Below are positions 33,427-42,605 of a stretch of DNA of 64,000 nucleotides, piece by piece; within the stretch, counting starts at the first letter, position 1; each line of letters starts with the position of its first letter. The notes beneath the pieces were generated by a model that saw only the letters and a program-made list of their open reading frames with translations, did no database searches and was not told the DNA's origin. The position numbers were made by a program, and so were the translations under genes. Source of the DNA: UBA2589 sp038120095 (lineage in GTDB: Bacteria; Gemmatimonadota; Gemmatimonadetes; Longimicrobiales; Gaopeijiaceae); the NCBI GenBank assembly GCA_038120095.1, contig JAYOKZ010000001.1:124001-188000 (forward strand). The letters are read 5' to 3'.

Positions 33427-35259
33427 ATGCCCGGACGACCTCACCCCCGACACGCTTCCACAACCGTGATGATGGTCATGGTCTGGACGGTCATGCTCGT
33501 CGGCCCAGCCGCTGCGTTCGGCCAGTCGCGTGACGCAGCATCCGTCGTCGCGAGACTCAAGACAGCGCAGCGCGAATTCGAGCACTTTCGCGAATCCCGG
33601 ACGCCGCTGGTTCGTGGGGGTCCCCTCGGTGGCCGCTGCGACGAGCGCATCGGGCGAATGTGCATCTGGTTCGGAGGCGAGGACGAGGGTGACGTACCGG
33701 TGGAACTGCGCGAGGTAGACCAGGCTCGGCAACAGCTGGTCCGCACCCTTGCAAACGGTTTCCGCACCGCCCCGGATCGCTGGACTCTCGGCCAGCTGGT
33801 GCACTACCTGGTCGAAGGGGGGAACGAGCGGCAGGCAATCGCTCAGGCCTCCGAATGCGGGATTCCCGAGGTGTGGTGGTGTCATGCGCTGCGCGGGTAT
33901 GCGATGCACATCGAGAACGACTACGAGGACGCGGAGCAAGCATTCCGGGATGCGTTCGCGATGATGCCGGTGAACGAGCGGGAAGCGTGGCTGACCCCGA
34001 CGTATATCGTGACGGATGAGGTGAAGAGGTCCTTCGACGACATGTCACCCGAGGAGCGCGATGCGAGGTTCGAGCTTTTCTGGCGCCTCTCGGACCCCCT
34101 GTTCCTGTACGACGGAAACGATCGGTTGACGGACCACTTCTCCCGCTGGGTGGTCGCCATGAATCGAAGAGAGGCCCTCGATCCCATCGGACTCGAATGG
34201 GGAGAGGATCTCGAGGAGACACTGATCCGTTACGGCCGAAACACCGGCTACGGGCGCACGCATGATCCCGGTGGCATGGTGGGTCGCCAGCGCGGCAGCG
34301 AAGGATTCGGTCGCCCGGGAGGCTTCGGCAATTCGCGTCTGAACGACACCCGCCGAGTCATAGGTTTCCACCATCCCAAGAGTCGTGGATACCTCTTTCC
34401 CGAGGAATTCCTGTCCTCGCCGAGCGACATTCCGCCGGAAACCTGGATCACGGCCCCGAGAGAGGCTCGGACATGGCACGCACCGCTGTACGCCCCTGAC
34501 GTGCGAGGTCTCGAAACCCAGATCGGTCGGTTCCGTCGCGATTATCAGATGCTCGTGATCGGCGCCTACCGGCCCACGATTCCCTCCCGCGGTTCGCAGA
34601 CCGGCGTCGTGCCGGCCTGGGGCCCCGAGGGCGGACTCGACGGCCCGCCGGCGGCCGGATTGTTCATGATCCCGGAGGATGGGCGAGACCCCATGTTCGT
34701 CCGGGGTCGAGATGCAGAAGGGGTTCTCACCATCCGAGTCCGGCCGGGGCGCTACGTGAGCGGACTCGAGGTCGCGGACCTCGCCGGCCGACAAGCGTGG
34801 CGGGCTCGCCAGGGCGTGGTTCAGGAGCCGCTCCTCGACGGAATGATCGACGTGTCCGACCTCATGATCCTCAAGAGTGGAAGTCCGCTTCCCGAAACGC
34901 TCGATGAGGCGGTCCCTCACATTCGTCCCGGGATTCGCGTGCGGTCCGGAGAGCGCGTGACGGTGATCTGGGAGGTGTACGGCCTTCGTCTGCAGGAGCC
35001 CGTCGATGTCACACTGGGCTTCAGCGAGGGCAGACCGGAGTTCATGGGTGACCCGGACGACTTTGTCGAGGAACTCGACGCGCGTCAGGCGATCGACGTG
35101 TCCTTCGAGGACCGAGGCCCCGATGTCGTCGAGGCCATCTTCCGGTCCGTGGAACTACAGCTGCCCGAGTTACGACCGGGAGACTACACGCTGCACCTGC
35201 GGCTGGAGATCTCCGGACGAACACCGCTGATCACGAGTCGGCCCATCATCGTGTACTGA
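33427..35259 (+). CDS. secreted GWxTD-like protein with TPR-like region
   Basis: The product (610 residues from ATG 33427) has a hydrophobic signal (MVMVWTVMLVGPAAAFGQ), a TPR-like helical region around residues 100-180 (GNERQAIAQASECG, NDYEDAEQAFRDAFAMMP), then ERDARFELFWRLSDPLFLYD, which resembles the GWxTD module common in this kind of genome. The C-terminal third is beta-rich (VYGLRLQEPVDVTLGFSE, PGDYTLHLRLEISG). Such proteins are secreted, of unknown function. The start is uncertain between 33427, 33469 and 33361; none has a good ribosome binding site. Confidence 0.75.
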   Translation: MPGRPHPRHASTTVMMVMVWTVMLVGPAAAFGQSRDAASVVARLKTAQREFEHFRESRTPLVRGGPLGGRCDERIGRMCIWFGGEDEGDVPVELREVDQARQQLVRTLANGFRTAPDRWTLGQLVHYLVEGGNERQAIAQASECGIPEVWWCHALRGYAMHIENDYEDAEQAFRDAFAMMPVNEREAWLTPTYIVTDEVKRSFDDMSPEERDARFELFWRLSDPLFLYDGNDRLTDHFSRWVVAMNRREALDPIGLEWGEDLEETLIRYGRNTGYGRTHDPGGMVGRQRGSEGFGRPGGFGNSRLNDTRRVIGFHHPKSRGYLFPEEFLSSPSDIPPETWITAPREARTWHAPLYAPDVRGLETQIGRFRRDYQMLVIGAYRPTIPSRGSQTGVVPAWGPEGGLDGPPAAGLFMIPEDGRDPMFVRGRDAEGVLTIRVRPGRYVSGLEVADLAGRQAWRARQGVVQEPLLDGMIDVSDLMILKSGSPLPETLDEAVPHIRPGIRVRSGERVTVIWEVYGLRLQEPVDVTLGFSEGRPEFMGDPDDFVEELDARQAIDVSFEDRGPDVVEAIFRSVELQLPELRPGDYTLHLRLEISGRTPLITSRPIIVY

Positions 35260-35349
35260 CCAGCACACCGGGCGGCATCGCCTGACGAGGCTGACGGACC
35301 CGTCATTTCATGAGGAAGCCCCCCATGCAGGGACCGGATTGACTGCGAC

Positions 35350-36495
35350 CTAGTTGCCTGCGACGTACTTCGTGAACGCTCCCCCGGCCCAACGAAGAGA
35401 GTTTGGTCCCTCGGCCGCGTAGATGTTTCCGTCTGCGTCGACGGCGACACCCTCACCGGCTGTTCCCTGATAGACGCGACTCTCCCTCTCGAATGGAGGA
35501 ACGAAGGCGACAATGCGGTCCTCTCCCACCGGACCGATCCGGACCCCATTGCGCCAGTTCGGATGATTGGTCGGACTGGACTCGGAATCGATCGCGTAGA
35601 CCATCTCGTCCTTGATGAACAGCCCGCTGATCCGGCCGTAGCTGTAGCGCGAGTCCAGGTAGTTTCCGTCCTGATCGTAAATCTCGATGCGATGGTTCCC
35701 CCGATCGGCGATCCAGAGTCGACCCTGTGAATCGAACACCAGCGCATGGGGCGTCCGGAACTGCCCGTGCTCCACCCCGATCTCGCCCCACTCCATGATG
35801 AACTCACCGTCGGGCGAGAACTTCTGAATCCGTGCGGTCTGTCCCTGCTCACGGCCGGCGTTCATCGCCTGATTCGTGATCATCCCCTGCCCATTGTGGC
35901 CGTCGGATACGTAAATCGAACCATCCGGTCCCGTGACCACGTCGTTCGGCTGGTTGAACTGCCCCGCAGCATTTCCGGGCTGCCCCGCGATCCCGAGCGT
36001 CAGGAGGACCTCACCTTCGGGGCTGAATTTCCACACCTGATGACCGCGAGTCCCCTCCTGATTCCCGGCGAAATCCGCGATCCATACGTTCCCGTCCGCG
36101 TCGACGTGGATCCCGTGCGGCGTGACCATCAGGTCCGCTCCGAAGTTGGCCAGAACCTCACCCGTGTTTCGATCGAACTTGAAGACCGGCGGTACGGGGT
36201 TCGTCTCGCAGTTGATCGGCTCGCCTCCACCGAAGCTTGCCGCCCCGCAGCGCTCATAGGCCCAGACGTGCCCGTCGATCGGGTCGATGTCGATCCCCGC
36301 ACTGGTGCCCCACTCACGCCCGTCCGGCAACTGCCCCCAATTCGCGACGACGGTCGGAGTCGGATTCGGAAGCCCTTCTCCCGTAATCAGGTTTCCGGCG
36401 GGACCCGCTGCCGAAGACTCTCCAGCCGGAGCGCAGGAGGTCAGGACCAGCGATGCGAGGATCGTGGCCGAGACGACGGAGGGATAGGACGACAT
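35350..36495 (-). CDS. NHL-repeat beta-propeller lipoprotein (copy 3)
   Basis: The 381-residue product has a lipobox (LTSC, followed by Ala-Pro) and NHL blades: TPHGIHVDADGNVWIADFAG, NQPNDVVTGPDGSIYVSDG, TPHALVFDSQGRLWIADRGN and GEGVAVDADGNIYAAEG. AAGGAG six bases before ATG 36495 is one of the best ribosome binding sites in the window, which settles the start against the longer frame from 36570. It is closest to the propeller at 18680-19837. It lies at the end of the glpD/Vps62/YbjQ run with 157 bases between. Confidence 0.87.
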   Translation of the reverse strand: MSSYPSVVSATILASLVLTSCAPAGESSAAGPAGNLITGEGLPNPTPTVVANWGQLPDGREWGTSAGIDIDPIDGHVWAYERCGAASFGGGEPINCETNPVPPVFKFDRNTGEVLANFGADLMVTPHGIHVDADGNVWIADFAGNQEGTRGHQVWKFSPEGEVLLTLGIAGQPGNAAGQFNQPNDVVTGPDGSIYVSDGHNGQGMITNQAMNAGREQGQTARIQKFSPDGEFIMEWGEIGVEHGQFRTPHALVFDSQGRLWIADRGNHRIEIYDQDGNYLDSRYSYGRISGLFIKDEMVYAIDSESSPTNHPNWRNGVRIGPVGEDRIVAFVPPFERESRVYQGTAGEGVAVDADGNIYAAEGPNSLRWAGGAFTKYVAGN

Positions 36496-36652
36496 CGGCT
36501 TCTCCTTGAGAGAGTTCGAGGCGGTCGGCGTGCCAGCGTTCCGACTCATCGAGTAACATTGGTCCTGCACGAGCCGCGCGCCAATCGCTTCAGCCGGAGC
36601 AACGACGACGCACGCGGGCCAGCCGCGAACCCGTCACCCTCGGTGCACCGAA

Positions 36653-37159
36653 TCACACAGCGAACCCGCCGCCGGGGCCGACGCGCGGACGGTCCCCGGT
36701 ACGGAGGGTCAGTGCAGTCCCGAACGCCAGGACCTCTACGCCGGCTGTTCCCTTCGCGTCACTCCGTGCCCGTGCGAGCGAGGACGTTTCGAGGCGGACA
36801 TTGATCACGGTGTCATGGCCCCGCTCTCGAGCCTCCTCCTTCATCCGAACGATCGCCTCTCGTCGCGCACGCTCGAGCAGCGGTTCGTACACGCCGATTC
36901 TGCCTCCGACGACACCCTTGAGGCTCGCGGCGACACGTTTGAAGTAATCCTGTGAGATCACGACGTTGCCGATCACGAGATCGCACGCCTCGACGCTCCA
37001 CGCAGGTGGAACGTCCTCGATCGTCACGGCAAGGATGTCCTGTGCACCGCGTTCGAGGCGCAGCAGTTCGTCGAAGTGCCGGCGCTCCAGCAGAGTACCG
37101 GTAATCCATGCACCCATCAGCAACGCGGGCGTGATGAGGTAGACACCGAATTCGAACAT
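36653..37159 (-). CDS. YbjQ-like domain protein with N-terminal membrane anchor
   Basis: The 168-residue protein has one hydrophobic segment at residues 5-23 (GVYLITPALLMGAWITGTLL) followed by a YbjQ/UPF0145 domain at about 40-155: DILAVTIEDVPPAWSVEACD, VAASLKGVVGGRIGVYEPLL and TVINVRLETSS. It starts inside the stop codon of the upstream YbjQ gene (TAATG), so translational coupling is likely. YbjQ domains form pentamers or decamers of unknown function and are sometimes called heavy-metal-binding, without firm evidence. Confidence 0.83.
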   Translation of the reverse strand: MFEFGVYLITPALLMGAWITGTLLERRHFDELLRLERGAQDILAVTIEDVPPAWSVEACDLVIGNVVISQDYFKRVAASLKGVVGGRIGVYEPLLERARREAIVRMKEEARERGHDTVINVRLETSSLARARSDAKGTAGVEVLAFGTALTLRTGDRPRVGPGGGFAV

Positions 37160-37473
37160 TATTCGACCCGAACCGCAGTGCCGTACGCGAACAGCTCTGC
37201 AGCACCCTGCGCGACGCTGCTGGTTGCGAATCGAACGTTCACGATGGCGTTCGCACCCATCTGCTCCGCCTGCTGACTCATCCGGCGAATGGCCTCCTGA
37301 CGAGCCTCGGCGAGGAGCTCCGTATAGCCGCGCAACTCTCCGCCCACGACGTTCTTCAAACCCGCAGCGATATCGCGACCGATGTGCTTCGCGCGAACGG
37401 TACTGCCACTGACGACCCCGAAGAACTCGACGACGGGCTTTCCGGGGATCTCCTGCGTGTTACTGATGAGCAT
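37159..37473 (-). CDS. ybjQ: YbjQ/UPF0145 family protein
   Basis: The 104-residue protein covers the entire YbjQ family: MLISNTQEIPGKPVVEFFGV, GSTVRAKHIGRDIAAGLKNV, VVGGELRGYTELLAEAR and AIVNVRFATSSVAQGAAELF, then AYGTAV. No signal or membrane segment is present. The frame is open upstream to 37563, but the family start is MLIS at 37473. The stop overlaps the start of the second, membrane-anchored YbjQ gene by one base. Having both versions in tandem suggests a hetero-oligomer with membrane attachment. Confidence 0.9.
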   Translation of the reverse strand: MLISNTQEIPGKPVVEFFGVVSGSTVRAKHIGRDIAAGLKNVVGGELRGYTELLAEARQEAIRRMSQQAEQMGANAIVNVRFATSSVAQGAAELFAYGTAVRVE

Positions 37474-37609
37474 GCTGTCGATCCTGAGTGGACGTTGTGG
37501 AGGGAGCCCCGGGGCGATGCTGCCCCCGCCGACCCGGACCACGCTGGCTGGACCCCGCCACACTAGGATGTCGGGGCAGCGTGCGCACGCCCGGGAACGC
37601 CTCCAGCAT

Positions 37610-38452
37610 CTACTTGCGGTGCCGCTTGTACCAGGGACCGAGCGGTCCCGTCGTCATGGCCATGGTCCCTACCGAACCCCACGCTCCCGCGAACCGACGC
37701 CACGCCTGACCTGAGAGAGGCTCGAGTGAGCGCCACGTCTCCCACTCGGGCCCCTCATCCGTCTCGTCCCCATGGGGGTGGGCCCCGGCCCTGGCATAGG
37801 ACGCGTGTGAGCCCCGGGCGGAATAGACGATTGTCCGCCCTTTTCGGACTTCAAGCTTGTCGGCCGGGACCCTTGCAGGCCGGCCATGGGCCGCGAAATA
37901 ACCGCCGTTCAGCTGCCCGCCCCGATCGAGCAGGAGCGATATGTGCTCCCAGTCCCCCTGATGACCAAACATGGGAGCAGCCTGGTAGCGGGAGTAGCCG
38001 TAGAAGAACCAGAAGGTCAACAAGCCCTCGCCATTCCCCGAAGACTTCCAGAAATAGAAGCTGGGCACCGTTCCGGTCGGGTCACCTTCGCCGGTCGGAA
38101 CCCTCTGTCGGTGTTCCAGGAACACGTTGCCCCGACCTGCCGCCTTTCGATCGAAGGGTCGGCGGTTGCTGCCATCAGGGTGGAGAGCGAGATCGCCGAG
38201 AAGATCGAGAGGCGGACCGAAGAACTCCTGACCCATGAGAGCCCGGACCGCAGGAGGCTTCATCCACTTCCGGGTCTCGATGTTCAGGACGGGATGAAGA
38301 GCAGAATGTCCGGCCCGACGCCGATCGTACATTCGCAGTCGGCAGCCGCTGACGAAGGCGGTGGGTGACATCGGACCTACACGGTCCTCCGAGTGCAGGC
38401 GGACGATCGGCGAATGGAGGCGCGCCAGAGTCTGGAGGCGTTCGGGGGTCAC
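37610..38452 (-). CDS. Vps62-related protein
   Basis: The 280-residue protein resembles the Vps62/DUF946 family known mainly from fungi and plants. The signs are HSPIVRLHSEDRVGPMSPTA at the N-terminus, LTFWFFYGYSRYQ, GHQGDWEHISLLLD and YSARGSHASYARAG. It starts with GTG at 38452, overlapping the stop of glpD by four bases (GTGA), so it is translated with glpD. No signal peptide is seen. The role of bacterial members is unknown; the His, Asp and Glu in GDWEH and the GSHASY block look like an active or metal site. Confidence 0.8.
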   Translation of the reverse strand: MTPERLQTLARLHSPIVRLHSEDRVGPMSPTAFVSGCRLRMYDRRRAGHSALHPVLNIETRKWMKPPAVRALMGQEFFGPPLDLLGDLALHPDGSNRRPFDRKAAGRGNVFLEHRQRVPTGEGDPTGTVPSFYFWKSSGNGEGLLTFWFFYGYSRYQAAPMFGHQGDWEHISLLLDRGGQLNGGYFAAHGRPARVPADKLEVRKGRTIVYSARGSHASYARAGAHPHGDETDEGPEWETWRSLEPLSGQAWRRFAGAWGSVGTMAMTTGPLGPWYKRHRK

Positions 38453-40029
38453 GCCTCAGGCGGCCAGACGTAGCCCCGAGCGATGGCAACGAACGCGGAG
38501 ACCTGCGACGTCACCCACGTACCATCGAATCCCAGCTCGTCCGCCATGACAGCTGCGACGCGAGGAGCGGCCTCGATCGCCGCACGGGCATCGAGGATCA
38601 GCGAGCGACTCCGGCGTGCGAGCATGTCGTCCAGGGTCCGAGCCATCTCTTCCCTGCAGCCCCAAACGATCTCGGCGGGGGTCAGATCCAGGCGGGGGTG
38701 GATGGGCTCTCCCATCCCCGGCCCCGACCGCATGAGTTTCTCGATCTCGGGAGCATCCGCACCAAACACCGACAGACGTCCAAAGCGGTCCGCGTTCGCA
38801 TGGTAGCCGTGCAGGCGAAGGTGACGAGTGGGGCACCCTGCATCCTCGAGATCACCGAGCGCCTGCGCGGCGCTGACCGCGTCCTTGGCCATCTTTCGGT
38901 ACGTGGTCCACTTGCCGCCGGCGATCGATATGAGGCCGCTGTCGCTGACCCGGATCGCGTGTTCCCGTGAGACTCCGGCTGTATCGGCCTCATCGACGTC
39001 GGAGACGAGTGGCCGAATGCCGGCGAACACGCTGAGCACGTCATCCGCCGAGGGGTCACGTGTCAGGTACCGGGCCGCATGCCGCAGGAGGAAGGCGACC
39101 TCTTCGTCTCGCGGTCGCGGCTCGGACACAACCGTATCCACGGGGGTATCCGTGGTCCCAACGAGGACCCGATCGTGCCACGGAATCGCGAACAGGACAC
39201 GATCGTCGTCTGTCTTGGGCACCATGATCGCCGAAGATCCGGGCAGAAAGCTCCGATCGAGAACGATATGGACACCCTGGCTGGGTCGGATCACCGGGGA
39301 CGCACCTTTCTGATCCAGGTCGCGAACGGAGTCCGTCCATGCCCCGGTCGCATTGATCACCACCCGAGATCTGACCCGTATCTCCTGATTCGATTCCACG
39401 TCACGCACGATGACTCCGTCTACGAACCCATCACCGCTCTTCGTGACGTTCACGACGGGGCAGTAGTTCAGGATCACGGCTCCCTGTTCCCACGCGGTCA
39501 TGGCCATGTGCACAAGGAGGCGGGCATCATCGAACTGACCATCGTGGTAGACGACGCCTCCTCGAAGGCCCCCCGTCTCGATGGTTGGCAAGCGATCGAT
39601 GGTCTCCGCGACCGAGAGGTTCTGCGAGCGTCCGAATCCGTACCTGCCCGCGAGGACGTCGTACACCCTCATCCCGATGCCGTAGAACGGGGCCTCCCAC
39701 CACTGGTAGTTCGGAACCACGAAAGGGAGGTCCCAGACGAGGTGGGGCGCATTCGTCCGGAGGATCCCTCGCTCTCGGAGGGCTTCCATGACGAGAGGAA
39801 CGTTACCCTGCTGCAGATAGCGCACACCGCCGTGAATGAGCTTCGTCGATCGGCTCGAGGTACCCTTCCCGAAGTCACTCGACTCGAAGAGCGCCACGCG
39901 GTAGCCGCGGGCCGCTGCATCCACCGCCACACCGAGACCTGTCGCCCCACCGCCAATCACGACGATGTCCCACGAATCCCCGCTGCCGGTCTGTTCCTGG
40001 ACCCGGTGAAGCATGTCGGAGCGATTCAT
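38449..40029 (-). CDS. glpD: aerobic FAD-dependent glycerol-3-phosphate dehydrogenase
   Basis: The 526-residue enzyme oxidises glycerol-3-phosphate to dihydroxyacetone phosphate and passes electrons to quinone at the inner membrane face. The FAD-binding GGGATGLGVAVDAAARGY is near the N-terminus, followed by SSRSTKLIHGGVRYLQQGN, PSQGVHIVLDR and ISIAGGKWTTYRKMA. Length matches the family. No glpF, glpK or glpR is nearby; instead the next gene (Vps62-like) overlaps its stop, which ties glycerolipid metabolism to that unknown protein and the YbjQ pair. Confidence 0.95.
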   Translation of the reverse strand: MNRSDMLHRVQEQTGSGDSWDIVVIGGGATGLGVAVDAAARGYRVALFESSDFGKGTSSRSTKLIHGGVRYLQQGNVPLVMEALRERGILRTNAPHLVWDLPFVVPNYQWWEAPFYGIGMRVYDVLAGRYGFGRSQNLSVAETIDRLPTIETGGLRGGVVYHDGQFDDARLLVHMAMTAWEQGAVILNYCPVVNVTKSGDGFVDGVIVRDVESNQEIRVRSRVVINATGAWTDSVRDLDQKGASPVIRPSQGVHIVLDRSFLPGSSAIMVPKTDDDRVLFAIPWHDRVLVGTTDTPVDTVVSEPRPRDEEVAFLLRHAARYLTRDPSADDVLSVFAGIRPLVSDVDEADTAGVSREHAIRVSDSGLISIAGGKWTTYRKMAKDAVSAAQALGDLEDAGCPTRHLRLHGYHANADRFGRLSVFGADAPEIEKLMRSGPGMGEPIHPRLDLTPAEIVWGCREEMARTLDDMLARRSRSLILDARAAIEAAPRVAAVMADELGFDGTWVTSQVSAFVAIARGYVWPPEA

Positions 40030-40205
40030 GGGGCGAGCGCGGGTTCGAGGACCGTGACCGTGGGTCGCTCAAGATATGCCAGAGGGGCCCGTGCCTCACC
40101 TGCGCAGGTCGGACCCGCTCGCGACGAAGCCGGATCGGTCTAAGTTGGCCATGATCGCAGAGGGTGATCCCCACGACTCGCCACGGATCCCGGCACCTCC
40201 CATCC

Positions 40206-41318
40206 ATGACCTCACGAACTTCGCTCAACGCCAGAACACTCGAGCGCCGATACTACACCGGCGACGATGTCTACGCTCGGGAGACCGAGCACATTTTCTT
40301 CGATCGTTGGCTTTTCGCCGGGCGCGCATCGCAGGTCGAGACGCCCGGCTCGTATATGCTTTTCGAGGTGGAGTCGGAGAGCATCATCATTCTTCGGGCC
40401 CACGACGGTACGCTCCACGCACACCACAATGTCTGCCGTCATCGTGGGACCCGACTCGTGACGCAGCCGGCGGCGACCTTCGGGAAGTCGATCCAGTGTG
40501 GGTATCACGCCTGGACGTACGCCCTCGACGGCCGACTGACGGGAGCACCGTTCATGGATGAAGTGGAATCCTTCTGCAAAGAGAACTATCCGCTGCTCAG
40601 CGTGGAACTGGCCGAGTGGGAGGGGTGCATCTTCGTGAACCTCTCGGGGGCTCCCGAGCCGTTCGAACAGGCGTTTGCCCCCCTGATCGACAAGTTCGAC
40701 CGGTGGGGTCTGGCTGAGCTGCAGATCGCACATCGAATCGAATACGAGCTCTCCGCCAACTGGAAGCTCGTCTTCCAGAACTACTCGGAGTGCTATCACT
40801 GCCCCGCGCTGCACCCCGCGCTGAACAAGTTGACCCCGTTCCGAAACGCATGGAACGACCTGGAGGAGGGACCGTTCCTCGGTGGCCCGATGAGGATGTC
40901 CATCGAGGGCGGCAGCATGACCATGAGCGGTCAGCGGTGTGCGGCACCCCTCGGCCGTCTCGACGGGGAGGATCTGAACCTCGTTCAATATTACACCGTC
41001 TTCCCGAACCTCCTGTTGAGCCTTCACCCGGACTATGTCCTGATCCATCGGATCGACCGACTCGCGACGGATCGAACGCGGATCGTCTGCGACTGGCTCT
41101 TTCACCCGGACGAGATGGCTGGTCCGGATTTCGACCCCGAGCCCGCGATCAAGTTCTGGAACATGACGAACGAGCAGGACTGGATGGTGAGCGAACTCTC
41201 CCAGGCCGGGATCAGTTCACGCGCCTACACGCCCGGTCCCTATGCGGAGCTGGAGAGCATGATCGCGGCATGGGACCGTGAGTACCTCAGGTCGCTGGAC
41301 CCGGAACCGGGCGACTGA
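40206..41318 (+). CDS. Rieske non-heme iron oxygenase, catalytic subunit
   Basis: The 370-residue protein has the Rieske [2Fe-2S] ligands Cys77-x-His79 (CRHRGTRLV) and Cys98-x2-His101 (CGYHAWTY), then the mononuclear iron site in QNYSECYHCPALHP with two His. It belongs to the ring-hydroxylating/quaternary-amine-demethylating oxygenases; the overall sequence recalls choline- or betaine-type monooxygenases more than aromatic dioxygenases, but the substrate cannot be told. No reductase or ferredoxin gene is in the window, so electrons must come from elsewhere. It converges on a TauD-like dioxygenase gene. Confidence 0.92.
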   Translation: MTSRTSLNARTLERRYYTGDDVYARETEHIFFDRWLFAGRASQVETPGSYMLFEVESESIIILRAHDGTLHAHHNVCRHRGTRLVTQPAATFGKSIQCGYHAWTYALDGRLTGAPFMDEVESFCKENYPLLSVELAEWEGCIFVNLSGAPEPFEQAFAPLIDKFDRWGLAELQIAHRIEYELSANWKLVFQNYSECYHCPALHPALNKLTPFRNAWNDLEEGPFLGGPMRMSIEGGSMTMSGQRCAAPLGRLDGEDLNLVQYYTVFPNLLLSLHPDYVLIHRIDRLATDRTRIVCDWLFHPDEMAGPDFDPEPAIKFWNMTNEQDWMVSELSQAGISSRAYTPGPYAELESMIAAWDREYLRSLDPEPGD

Positions 41319-41336
41319 CCGGATCCGGATCCGGAT
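41319..41336. repeat. (CCGGAT)x3 tandem hexamer
   Basis: Three perfect copies of CCGGAT follow the Rieske oxygenase stop codon directly, in the gap between two convergent genes. Confidence 0.8.
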
Positions 41337-41368
41337 GGCACGCCGGATGTCTGGAGGCGCAGCTCGCC

Positions 41369-42424
41369 TCAGTCGATCGGGGCGGACAGGACAGTGTGCT
41401 CCGTGATGATCCCGCCACGATCCCCGATTTCGATGGATCCGTATCGCTGAGTGAAACACTCCGGAAGTTCGCGGTCGCCCGAAGGTGACAGCCAAAGCCT
41501 CATGAGGTGCCGCCGTCGCTCGGGCTCGGGCCAGTCGATGAAGTCGGTCCGATCGTGCAGCTGGGAGTGGTTGTAGACGAACTGCATGTCACCCTGCTCG
41601 AGGCGCATGCGGACGTGCATGTCAGGGTCGTTCGCGAGGGCATCGAGCATGTCGAGCGCCTCCTCGTGGGCCGGCGTCAGACGCATGGCTCCCTCGAATC
41701 GTTGCGCGCTGTCGATGTATTGACGCTGGTAGAAGACGGTCAGATGCCCCGCGTGCCAGTTGAAGACCGGGATCTCCATGTACGGCTTCGCTCCGGGCGG
41801 CACTTCACCCCGTCGATCGGTCGCGATCGGATCGAACAGGCGGTCAAGCAGATCAGGCCGCTCCGCCCTCATACGGTTGTAGATCGCCAGCGCGCTGACG
41901 AGGAGCGATTCGCCTCCCTCCTTCGCATCCTGAAGGCAGAGGAGTCCCACAATGTCCGCGCTGTCGGTATGAAAGCTCTGCCGCTCCGCTGTCTGGTAGA
42001 TGCGGGTATTGGGGTCCCTCGAACTCGCGCCCGTGTCCCGGACGTGACCCAGGATGTGACCCTCGGCGTTCTGTGAACGCGCGCTGCCGAGATGGGCGCC
42101 AATGCCACAGAAGATCGTGGCAGAAAAAAGCTGATCGTATCGGGCAACCGGGAGCCCACGAAGAACCTCGAAGCCGATTCCATGCAGCAGCTTCAGCTTC
42201 AATTCCGCGAGGTGAGTCCCGAACGTCTCGAGCGGAAAATCCGCAGCCGTGATCTCCCCGACATCCCGTCCCAGGGCCAGATAATGCTGCGCCGCACGCT
42301 CGAGGTCGGCGATGTCGTGTTCGGACAGCGGGACGAGCCACTCGTCCTCTCGTTGCGTCATGTCGGCGCCGAGCCACGCGGCAGGTCCGGAAATGGAAAC
42401 CGGAAGCTGATCGTAACGGGTCAT
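41369..42424 (-). CDS. TauD/TfdA-family Fe(II)/2-oxoglutarate dioxygenase
   Basis: The 351-residue protein has the facial triad expected of the family: HTD in RQSFHTDSADIVGL and the distal His in MQFVYNHSQLHDRTDF, with the 2-oxoglutarate-binding Arg in RRRHLMRLWLSP. LHGIGFEVLRGLPV and LLCLQDAKEGGESLLVSA are typical of the TauD superfamily, which includes gamma-butyrobetaine and taurine hydroxylases. The substrate is unknown. The start at ATG 42424 gives MTRYDQLPVSI; the frame is open upstream to 42562. The Rieske gene converges on it, so the two may serve one catabolic route without sharing a transcript. Confidence 0.9.
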   Translation of the reverse strand: MTRYDQLPVSISGPAAWLGADMTQREDEWLVPLSEHDIADLERAAQHYLALGRDVGEITAADFPLETFGTHLAELKLKLLHGIGFEVLRGLPVARYDQLFSATIFCGIGAHLGSARSQNAEGHILGHVRDTGASSRDPNTRIYQTAERQSFHTDSADIVGLLCLQDAKEGGESLLVSALAIYNRMRAERPDLLDRLFDPIATDRRGEVPPGAKPYMEIPVFNWHAGHLTVFYQRQYIDSAQRFEGAMRLTPAHEEALDMLDALANDPDMHVRMRLEQGDMQFVYNHSQLHDRTDFIDWPEPERRRHLMRLWLSPSGDRELPECFTQRYGSIEIGDRGGIITEHTVLSAPID

Positions 42425-42605
42425 GAGTTGGCAAACCGTGAAGGGGGTGTCGACACGGACTCCTGTCCGTTCGTCACTGCTACCGCTCCGATCACCGTGC
42501 GGCAACACCCCCTGCGTGGTCCTCGCCATCCGGCGATTGCTGACCATGAGGCATCCCGTCATCGTTCGAGGTCATCACACGCTCATGACCCGAGGGAAGA
42601 GCCCC

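Noticed and set aside
39079..40143. Open frame of 354 codons on the plus strand
   Set aside because: It is antisense to glpD and has only low-complexity charged sequence.
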